In this document: in pieces, positions 1 through 5,944 of the stretch
How the letters are laid out: each line of letters starts with the position of its first letter
Numbering within the stretch: the first letter of the stretch is position 1
Assembly (NCBI GenBank): GCA_965370495.1
Contig: CBDUUV010000095.1
Coordinates: 1-9,824, forward strand
From: Krumholzibacterium sp965370495
Lineage (GTDB): Bacteria; Krumholzibacteriota; Krumholzibacteriia; Krumholzibacteriales; Krumholzibacteriaceae
Reading direction: 5' to 3'
Length of the DNA stretch: 9,824 nucleotides
Program-made: the position numbers and the translations under genes
The notes under the pieces: model-generated
Seen by the model: only the letters and a program-made list of their open reading frames with translations
Databases searched by the model: none
Told to the model about the DNA's origin: nothing

Positions 1-16
1 AGACAGTTTTTTGTGC

Positions 17-46
17 TTGACCGGTAGTCCGTGAATAGACTATACG
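17..46 (+). promoter_or_regulatory. possible sigma70-type promoter upstream of the Trm112-like gene
   Basis: TTGACC at 17-22 resembles a -35 element and TATACG at 41-46 a -10 element, with an 18-base spacer. Transcription would begin near position 53 and read through the hairpin at 97-140 into the gene at 162. All three forward frames are closed by stops at 18-20, 25-27 and 32-34, so an upstream + strand gene would have ended before or inside this site. The call rests on consensus matching alone; promoters in this group may follow a different consensus. Confidence 0.3.
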
Positions 47-96
47 TGTAATGCCAGCTTATAGAAAAAGAATACAGGACGCATCTGTGCTGCAGG

Positions 97-140
97 TCCC
101 TGATAGGAAAGCGTGTCTTTCCATGCGATCAGGGATTTTT
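97..140 (+). terminator. intrinsic terminator or leader attenuator hairpin
   Basis: A perfect 8-bp stem pairs TCCCTGAT (97-104) with ATCAGGGA (128-135) and is followed at once by five T (136-140), then GTTT. Inside it two mutually exclusive inner stems are possible: GGAAAG (106-111) with CTTTCC (117-122), or GCGTG (111-115) with CATGC (122-126, one G-T pair). The T-run makes it a terminator for + strand transcripts only. It lies just before the Shine-Dalgarno of the next gene. It may therefore end an upstream transcript, produce a short RNA from the promoter candidate at 17-46, or act as an attenuator in the leader of the downstream genes. Confidence 0.65.
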
Positions 141-161
141 GTTTAGGGAGGAGATAGGACC

Positions 162-332
162 ATGGTCAGAAAGGATCTACTCGATATCCTTGTGTGTCCC
201 GGGTGCCACGAAAAGGTTCTTCTGAGCGAAGATAAAAACTGGCTTGTCTGTGAGAAATGTTCGGTAAGGTATCCGGTCGAGGATGATATCCCGATCATGC
301 TCGTGGATCGGGCGGAAAGTCTCGACTCTTAG
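162..332 (+). CDS. Trm112-family small zinc-ribbon protein (YcaR/UPF0434-like)
   Basis: This is a 56-residue protein too short for usual ORF cut-offs. The ATG at 162 follows GGGAGGAG (146-153) with an 8-base spacer. It reads MVRKDLLDILVCPGCHEKV and continues with Cys30 and Cys33, so it has a CPxC (12-15) and a CxxC (30-33) pair that would bind one zinc ion. The order LLDIL-CPxC-CxxC-YPV-DDIPIML matches the Trm112/YcaR family from end to end, including the terminal DGIPV-like segment (DDIPIM here). Trm112 proteins in eukaryotes and archaea activate methyltransferases; the role of the bacterial short forms is not settled. The next gene starts 18 bases after its stop, so the two are probably cotranscribed. 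The family call is firm; the function here is unknown. Confidence 0.9.
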   Translation: MVRKDLLDILVCPGCHEKVLLSEDKNWLVCEKCSVRYPVEDDIPIMLVDRAESLDS

Positions 333-350
333 GCGCGGAGGATCTGTTAA

Positions 351-758
351 GTGTGTGTTTTTACTCATTTTGCGGCTGGTGCGCTCGTGGGCGCTTTTGC
401 TCCACATCCCGCGCTTGTACCGGTTTTCGGGCTCGGAAGCCATATAGTTCTCGACATGATACCTCATTTCGATTTTGAGAACATGAAAGTAGAAATAATA
501 CTCGGTTTTGCGGCATTGGCTGTTCTTCTGGCCAGTGGTGTCTACGGATATGCCATAATCACAGGGGGGGTAGTGGCGGCCGTTCCGGATCTGGAAAATC
601 TATTGGTAAAACTGGGAAAGATCAGGAAAGACCAGAAGTTATTCCCGACACATTCAGGGCTTCTACCGCATGGAAAAAAGTCAGGATATTTCAATCTTGG
701 CCTGCAGTTTGTTTTTTCGATATTGATTCTTGGTTTTCTCATATGGAGGGTCGCGTGA
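351..758 (+). CDS. YdjM-like integral membrane protein, putative metal-binding hydrolase family
   Basis: This 135-residue protein starts at a GTG with GGAGG (337-341) 9 bases upstream. It begins with a His-containing hydrophobic stretch (THFAAGALVGAF, 5-16) and has the motif SHIVLDMIPHFDF at 30-42. A long hydrophobic stretch spans about 47-78 and a last helix about 114-133. Between them lie PDLENLL (79-85) and FPTHSGLLPH (98-107). The pattern of His and Asp residues at membrane edges (H6, H31, D35, H39, D41, D80, H101, H107) resembles YdjM-like (PF04307-type) 'membrane-bound metal-dependent hydrolase' proteins, although no activity is well established for that group. The 3' end overlaps the next start as GTGA (755-758), which suggests translational coupling to the C25 gene. 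A run of seven G at 564-570 lies within the frame and leaves it intact. The membrane location is well supported; the family assignment is moderate. Confidence 0.75.
   Translation: MCVFTHFAAGALVGAFAPHPALVPVFGLGSHIVLDMIPHFDFENMKVEIILGFAALAVLLASGVYGYAIITGGVVAAVPDLENLLVKLGKIRKDQKLFPTHSGLLPHGKKSGYFNLGLQFVFSILILGFLIWRVA
745..757 (+). promoter_or_regulatory. Shine-Dalgarno GGAGGG plus GTG deciding the start of the C25 gene
   Basis: GGAGGG (745-750) lies 4 bases before GTG (755-757), and this GTG overlaps the TGA of the membrane-protein gene as GTGA. An in-frame ATG at 743 would add only four residues, has no purine-rich site upstream and would itself contain the GGAGGG. The GTG start also gives a cleaner signal peptide (MRRGIFILLLLVLLPALSFA). 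The GTG start is therefore preferred. Confidence 0.7.
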
Positions 759-3700
759 GAAGGGGCATCTTCATACTGTTACTGCTTGTTTTGCTGCCCG
801 CGCTCTCCTTTGCCGGGGAATACAGGGTGCTTGCCCAGGATGCAGGGAGTATTACCGTTGTATTTACTCCCGGGCAACCGGTAATTACACGTCTGAATGT
901 GGGAAACTCGCCTTCACTTGCAAAAATATCCATTCCGGGATATATGCATGAAAGGATAGCAGGCCGCCCTGTTCTTCCGGTACAGAGGTATTTTTTCGAA
1001 GTGCCAGCAGAGGGTCAAATCAGGCTTCAGGTGATCGATATGGATGCTTCTGTTCTGGAAGGTATTCTGCCTGAAGTCTGGTTCGACGCAAAAGCGGCAT
1101 TCGATGATCATATTCCAGCTCTTTCAAACCCGTTGTCCGGTGAAGGAAGGGATTTTGCGGTTATTGCCGGAACGGGTGTATACAGGCGCAGGAACCTTGC
1201 TTTGGTTGACCTGTATCCTGTGCTTTATGACAGAGAAAGTTCCAGCCTGTTGTATGCCAGGAGTATCACGGTCAAGCTATCTTTCCCGACGCCCGTTTCC
1301 CCGCGCGAGCCCTTACAGGGTAATGTTGTTGAGAGGTTCCCTGTCGACAGGGTTCTTGTGAATGCGTCCCAGGCATCAGGGTGGCATGGCAGGAAAGTCA
1401 GTATCTCTGCAGCGCGGAGCCCGTTTGAGTTCGCCCTGTCTGATAACTGGCTGAAGCTGACCGTAACCTCGACGGGTTTGTATAATGTGACATATAACGA
1501 CTTGTTTTCTGCCGGAATCAATCCTATCGAGATAGATCCATCCGCTATGCGGCTCTTCTCCGCCGGCCCGCTTCAGCAACCGGATCTGATCGATGATGGA
1601 GGCAGTTTTCAGGACGATTATCATATGACAGAAATTCCCTTTATATACGAGGGAATCGGTTCAGGCTCTTTTTCTCCCGGTGAATCGATCATCTTCTACG
1701 GAGTCGGGATCAGCGGCTGGATGAACAGCCTCGACCCGTCCGCCGGAAAAACGGAGTATTACGAACATGATTATGCGAAGAAGAACGTGTACTGGCTTAC
1801 GTGGGGCGGGACATTTCCAGATGACCCGGTTACGATTAGCCAGAGGGATGTCAGCCCCGGTGGTGTTGCCCCGGATACCGTGATCACTACGTATGAGCAC
1901 CGCATGCATGTTGAAAGGGATTACCTGTATGACCCTAATTATACGGAGGATGGATGGTACTGGAAGCTGCTTGGAACAAGCACCAGCACTTTTACGGATT
2001 ATTTCTATCTCAACGATGTTTCTGACGGTACCGGGACGATCAGGACTTTAGCTTATGGTCCCGCGCGTTATTCGAATACGGCATCATACTATATCAATGG
2101 TTCCGCTATCGGGTCGCTCACATGGTATACAAAAACAGATGAATTTCTTCCTGAAACTCTGCTTGTCGATGTAAGTAATCTTCACGACTCTGCTAACGAA
2201 TTCAAGGCGATCAAGGGCCCTGACAACAAGATGTATGTCATGTGGTATGATGTCTATTACAGTAGGTACCTCGAAGCCGACGGCGGTGTGCTGGATTATT
2301 TCGCTCCACCGACAAGTGGTAGTGCGGGTTTCAGCCTCGGTGGTTTTTTGTCGGATGATATTTACCTTCTCGATGTGACCCTGCTGACAACTCCTGTGAT
2401 CCTTTCCGGTTTTCAGTACACAGGGGGCTTGCTCGAGTTCAGAGAAACAACGGAAGGAGCTCATCACTATCTCGCCGTTTCCGCGTCTGCTCTTGAAAAA
2501 CCGGGTATCGAGGTTGTAAGTACCGGCGTGGGGCAGCTTGCCTCTCTCAGGGACGACCCGGTCTGTCCTCATATGCTGATCATATACAATAGCAAGTTCA
2601 GGGATGCAGCCGGTACTCTGCGTGATTACCGGTCGTCTCACCTTCCGTACGTTGATAATCCTGTGGTACGGGCAGTCGATGTGGAGGAGGTATACGACAA
2701 TTTTTCGAACGGGCTGAAAGATCCTGTCGCCATCAGGAACTATTTGAAGTTTCTGTATGATAATTTTCTGAATGGTTCCGATCCGGTTATCCGTTATCTG
2801 TTGCTTTTTGGAAACGGGATATACGATTCCAGGGATATCCTGAAAACGGGACTTGATCATATTCCCCTGTATATGAATTATTATGGCCGGGAGTTTGTTG
2901 AAGATGATGATTATTATGCCAGGCTCGACGAGGGAGATGACAGACTCATCGACCTTGCTATTGGAAGGTTTCCGGTTCTTTCTGCCCGTCACGCGCAGTC
3001 ATGGGTAGAGGATATTATCAACTATGAATCGGATAGCGATTTCGGGGAGTGGCGCAACGAGGTTATACTCCTTGCCGACGATGAGTATTCTACTCATACG
3101 AATTGTGATTTCAGGTTTATAATCGGTACTGAACACATGACCCGGGATTATTCGTTTTTCCCGGATTTTATTGATTTTAAAAAGATATATCTTCACCATT
3201 ACCCTTTCAGCGGGGGACTGAAGCCGGAAGCGTCCAGCGCTCTTTTCGATGCGTGGAATGACGGAGCCCTCATCGTTAATTATGTGGGGCATGGATCCGC
3301 TCAGCAGATGGCTGACGAGAGGGTCATGCAGAAATCAGATATATTTTCATTGATGAACGGCCGGAAAAAACCGTTGTTTCTGGCTTTTTCATGTTCCGTA
3401 GGTGATATCGAATCTCCCTACCAGAGAAGTATTGGGCAGGAACTTGTTGCCAGTGAAAGCGGAGGTGCCATTGCCGTGATCGCTGGTTCCGGCGGAACCC
3501 TCGCGGTGCCAAACAGGGAACTCTACTATTCGATCTTCAGGTCGATGTTTACTTCGCAGGACAGCACAGGTACAGAACCGCTCGGAATCACGATGATGCT
3601 TGCCAAACCATGCTGTACTGATTTCGGTTTTGGCATGAACTCGGCGCAGTACATTCTTCTCGGAGACCCTGCCATGAGACTGGCGCTTCCTCACTACAAG

Positions 3701-4717
3701 ATTGAACACGATGTTTCGAACATCGATACGATGTATACAGGAAAGAGGTACCAGTTCGACGGAATGATTATTTCGGGCGGCAGTCTTTTCGATACTTTCA
3801 ACGGTGTCGCGGAGATTATCGTCCAGGAATCAAGGGAACAGATCAGGGAAGAGAACGCGGAGTGTGATGTCAGTATCAGTTACGATCTTCCCGGCAAAGA
3901 GATCTTCAGGGGAAGTGTCGATGTGACAGCGGGCAGGTTCAGCGTTGAATTCGTCGTCCCGGTCAGATGCAGGGTGGGAGCGAAAGCACGCGTGCGGACC
4001 TATGTGAGTTCGGATGAGACGGATGGGGTCGGGGCCGATGAATACATGGTGATTTTTAACAGCACTGATATCCCGGAGAATGAAGGTCCGCCGGATATCC
4101 ATATTTATTTTGAGGGCCAGGCGACCAGGGTCAAACAGGGTGCATCTCTTGTGGTCGAGATATCTGACCCCGACGGGATTGCTCTGCTTGGAAGAGATCC
4201 CCAGAGTTCGATCTTTCTGGAATTCGACAAGAGCGGGTACCCGATATTTGTCACAGATTATTTTAATTACGACCATGGGTCTTCGACGACAGGCAGGGTC
4301 GAATATCCACTTCATTCAGGGTTCAGCCCGGGCCCTCATTCAGTGATTGTAAGGGCATTTGATAACCTTGGAGAATTCGCGACCGATACGCTTCAATTCG
4401 AAGTCGTCGAGGAAGGGCTGTATACTGTCAGCGATATATTCAATATGCCCAATCCCTTCAAGGACAGCACGAACTTCGTTTTCCAGCTCAGCAGTTCGGC
4501 TGATGTGGTTCTGCGCATATTTAATCTTTCGGGGCGCGAGATATGGGCAAAGAAAATTTATGGCGAAGAGGGGTTCAACAGTATCTACTGGGATGGAAGA
4601 GATTATGCTGGAGACAGGCCAGCTAATGGCACATACCTGTATTTTCTGGACGTATCTTTCAGAAATTCATTCAACAGGAGAGAAACAGTGAAGGGGAAGG
4701 TGGTCCTGATTAGATAA
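755..4717 (+). CDS. porU: gingipain-like C25 family protein, PorU-type T9SS sortase candidate
   Basis: This 1320-residue protein starts with a signal peptide (1-20, cleavage after LSFA). A gingipain-propeptide-like region follows (about 22-185). Next comes a PorU-style beta-rich region, with NWLKLTVTSTGLYNVTYNDL near 231-250 and KNVYWLTWGG near 346. The C25 caspase-like domain spans about 605-975. It keeps the catalytic pair: His846 in NYVGHGS and Cys880 in FSCSVGD, 34 residues apart as in gingipains, and it ends with LLGDPAMRL near 969. Ig-like segments follow. A FlgD-like C-terminal domain (about 1226-1320) has NMPNPF, WDGRDYAGDRPANGTY and a KGKVVLIR end. In Bacteroidota PorU cleaves T9SS sorting domains at the cell surface and keeps its own. 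The adjacent PorV-like gene favours that role. A secreted C25 protease that is itself T9SS cargo is the alternative, since many FCB genomes encode several such proteins. Confidence 0.85.
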   Translation: MRRGIFILLLLVLLPALSFAGEYRVLAQDAGSITVVFTPGQPVITRLNVGNSPSLAKISIPGYMHERIAGRPVLPVQRYFFEVPAEGQIRLQVIDMDASVLEGILPEVWFDAKAAFDDHIPALSNPLSGEGRDFAVIAGTGVYRRRNLALVDLYPVLYDRESSSLLYARSITVKLSFPTPVSPREPLQGNVVERFPVDRVLVNASQASGWHGRKVSISAARSPFEFALSDNWLKLTVTSTGLYNVTYNDLFSAGINPIEIDPSAMRLFSAGPLQQPDLIDDGGSFQDDYHMTEIPFIYEGIGSGSFSPGESIIFYGVGISGWMNSLDPSAGKTEYYEHDYAKKNVYWLTWGGTFPDDPVTISQRDVSPGGVAPDTVITTYEHRMHVERDYLYDPNYTEDGWYWKLLGTSTSTFTDYFYLNDVSDGTGTIRTLAYGPARYSNTASYYINGSAIGSLTWYTKTDEFLPETLLVDVSNLHDSANEFKAIKGPDNKMYVMWYDVYYSRYLEADGGVLDYFAPPTSGSAGFSLGGFLSDDIYLLDVTLLTTPVILSGFQYTGGLLEFRETTEGAHHYLAVSASALEKPGIEVVSTGVGQLASLRDDPVCPHMLIIYNSKFRDAAGTLRDYRSSHLPYVDNPVVRAVDVEEVYDNFSNGLKDPVAIRNYLKFLYDNFLNGSDPVIRYLLLFGNGIYDSRDILKTGLDHIPLYMNYYGREFVEDDDYYARLDEGDDRLIDLAIGRFPVLSARHAQSWVEDIINYESDSDFGEWRNEVILLADDEYSTHTNCDFRFIIGTEHMTRDYSFFPDFIDFKKIYLHHYPFSGGLKPEASSALFDAWNDGALIVNYVGHGSAQQMADERVMQKSDIFSLMNGRKKPLFLAFSCSVGDIESPYQRSIGQELVASESGGAIAVIAGSGGTLAVPNRELYYSIFRSMFTSQDSTGTEPLGITMMLAKPCCTDFGFGMNSAQYILLGDPAMRLALPHYKIEHDVSNIDTMYTGKRYQFDGMIISGGSLFDTFNGVAEIIVQESREQIREENAECDVSISYDLPGKEIFRGSVDVTAGRFSVEFVVPVRCRVGAKARVRTYVSSDETDGVGADEYMVIFNSTDIPENEGPPDIHIYFEGQATRVKQGASLVVEISDPDGIALLGRDPQSSIFLEFDKSGYPIFVTDYFNYDHGSSTTGRVEYPLHSGFSPGPHSVIVRAFDNLGEFATDTLQFEVVEEGLYTVSDIFNMPNPFKDSTNFVFQLSSSADVVLRIFNLSGREIWAKKIYGEEGFNSIYWDGRDYAGDRPANGTYLYFLDVSFRNSFNRRETVKGKVVLIR

Positions 4718-4844
4718 GATGTTGATAAATCCACGATTACGGGAATCTGTTATTGGTTTTTGCGCACTCAAAGAACTTGACCCGGCGCTGCGGGAAACAT
4801 AGTTTTAGATATATGCTGGCAGTTTTAAAGAAGGAGAAATAGAT
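4718..4844. other. intergenic gap between the PorU-like and PorV-like genes
   Basis: This 127-base gap is the largest break inside the block. It holds a promoter candidate (4777-4807), a weak CCCG/CGGG inverted repeat (4781-4794) with no T-run after it, and the Shine-Dalgarno AAGGAG (4831-4836) of the PorV-like gene. No convincing terminator is visible. Read-through from the C25 gene is therefore possible, alongside an internal promoter. Confidence 0.6.
4777..4807 (+). promoter_or_regulatory. possible Bacteroidota-style promoter for the PorV-like gene
   Basis: TTG at 4777-4779 (within TTGACC) is followed after 20 bases by TAGTTTTA (4800-4807). That octamer matches seven of eight positions of the Bacteroidota -7 element TAnnTTTG, and the spacing fits the TTG-N(about 19-20)-TAnnTTTG pattern. 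Read as a sigma70 promoter it is TTGACC-17-TAGTTT, which has a poor -10. The site lies 38 bases upstream of the ATG at 4845. It is a motif match only. Confidence 0.3.
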
Positions 4845-5909
4845 ATGGCGAGATTCTTCAGATTGATTTTTACAGCTGTGTTGCTGGTAATCATTTTTAC
4901 GGGACCATCAATGGGCCAGGGAGAGGCAGGGGCGAGCAGCCTGATAATTCCTCCCAGTGCGAGAGCCAATGCGTTGGGGCAGAGTTTTGTTGCACTTGTC
5001 GATGATGCTACATCTCTATGGTGGAATCCGGCCGGAATGGCTTTTATTGACAAATCGGCGTATGATCTTATGTATACCCAGCTGGTCCCGGATCTTGCAT
5101 CGGATGTTTCATACCAATATTATGGCGGCATATACAGGTTGGGAGGTTTTGCTGTCATCGGTGCAGCTATACAGTATTTGGCCTACGGTGAGTGGGAAGC
5201 TACCGGGGAGGACGCAAGGTCGCTGGGTATTGCTTCTTCATACGAGTTTGTTCCCACGATCGGTGGAGCCATTAAGGTTACCGATGATATAAGTTTCGGG
5301 ATGAATCTGAAATTCATCTATATCAATCTTGCTCCTGCCTGGGCGACTGTAGAGGGTACTCCCGGTACCGGGCATTCTGTCGCCGTCGATTTTGGCGGTT
5401 TATGGAAGGTTCCTGATTTCAGGCTGGGAGCGTTCAGGTTCGGGGGTTTCTGGAAGATTCCTGCATTCGGATGGGATGGGTTGTATAACATCTCAAGGTT
5501 GAATTTAGGGATTGCGGTTTCCAATATAGGCCCTTCCGTCACATTTCAGAACAGGGATCAGGCCGCCCATCTGCCAAGGAATCTGAGAATAGGATTTGCC
5601 TATACTCCAGTGGCCAATGAAATTACAACAGTGACAGTCGTCGGTGATATCAATAAGTCCCTCGTGGACTATTTCAGTGAAGAAGATTACGATCGTTCGA
5701 ACACATATCATGGAGGGTTCGAAGTAATATATGTTGATCTTCTGGTGATCAGAGCCGGTTATGTTCATGACAAGGATGGCGACATAAGGGATACAACTTA
5801 CGGTTTGGGATTCCTTTTCAATAAAATGCTCAGGATAGATTACGCAAGTGTTCCCCAGGCGTCGGATCTCGCAAGAGTCCATCGCTGGTCTATCGGCGTC
5901 ACATTTTAG
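4845..5909 (+). CDS. porV: PorV/PorQ-family outer-membrane beta-barrel protein
   Basis: This 354-residue protein starts at an ATG with AAGGAG (4831-4836) 8 bases upstream. It has a signal peptide of about 25 residues (MARFFRLIFTAVLLVIIFTG, then PSMGQ). The family signature follows at 39-65: ARANALGQSFVAL, VDDAT, then WWNPAGM, matching the ARA-x-GxG-x-FVA-DDA-x-WNPAG pattern of PorV/PorQ (UPF0164, FadL-like) barrels. The rest is alternating beta-strand sequence rich in Gly and aromatic residues, and it ends in Phe (WSIGVTF), the usual signal for outer-membrane assembly. In T9SS, PorV binds the C-terminal domain of cargo at the translocon and delivers it to PorU. Position right after a C25/PorU-like gene supports this role. 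These barrels are multi-copy in many FCB genomes, so the exact paralogue is uncertain. A short repeat lies at residues 183-208. Confidence 0.85.
   Translation: MARFFRLIFTAVLLVIIFTGPSMGQGEAGASSLIIPPSARANALGQSFVALVDDATSLWWNPAGMAFIDKSAYDLMYTQLVPDLASDVSYQYYGGIYRLGGFAVIGAAIQYLAYGEWEATGEDARSLGIASSYEFVPTIGGAIKVTDDISFGMNLKFIYINLAPAWATVEGTPGTGHSVAVDFGGLWKVPDFRLGAFRFGGFWKIPAFGWDGLYNISRLNLGIAVSNIGPSVTFQNRDQAAHLPRNLRIGFAYTPVANEITTVTVVGDINKSLVDYFSEEDYDRSNTYHGGFEVIYVDLLVIRAGYVHDKDGDIRDTTYGLGFLFNKMLRIDYASVPQASDLARVHRWSIGVTF
5391..5468 (+). repeat. two-copy coding repeat inside the PorV-like barrel
   Basis: FGGLWKVPDF (residues 183-192, bases 5391-5420) recurs as FGGFWKIPAF (199-208, bases 5439-5468). The offset is 48 bases, or 16 residues. 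Seven of ten residues are identical and the rest are mostly conservative, while third codon positions differ. This suggests an old strand or hairpin duplication rather than a recent one. Confidence 0.7.
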
Positions 5910-5925
5910 CTCCATAGCTCACTGG

Positions 5926-5944
5926 AAAGGTGGAACCTGAGTTG
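5926..5944 (+). promoter_or_regulatory. Shine-Dalgarno AAAGGTGG favouring a TTG start for the M6 gene
   Basis: AAAGGTGG (5926-5933) lies 8 bases before an in-frame TTG at 5942. The competing GTG at 5930 sits inside this purine tract with no usable site at normal distance, and it would put acidic residues (MEPE) in front of the signal peptide. The choice is a moderate preference; the protein changes by only four residues. Confidence 0.5.

Noticed and set aside
177..467. 96-residue open frame on the - strand
   Set aside because: It is antisense to the Trm112-like gene, whose CPxC/CxxC pattern and ribosome-binding site are convincing.
743..754. ATG at 743 as the start of the C25 gene
   Set aside because: It has no ribosome-binding site upstream. 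The GTG at 755 has GGAGGG and a GTGA overlap with the previous stop.
2084..2992. 302-residue open frame on the - strand
   Set aside because: It lies wholly inside the C25 gene. Its translation is low-complexity Ile/Arg-rich without a recognisable domain, while the + strand gives a clear C25 protein.
4781..4794. CCCG/CGGG hairpin as a terminator after the C25 gene
   Set aside because: The stem is four pairs and is followed by AAACATAG with no T-run.
4719..4802. 27-codon open frame in the gap between the C25 and PorV-like genes
   Set aside because: It has no proper Shine-Dalgarno, shows no recognisable pattern and overlaps the promoter candidate. It is probably chance.
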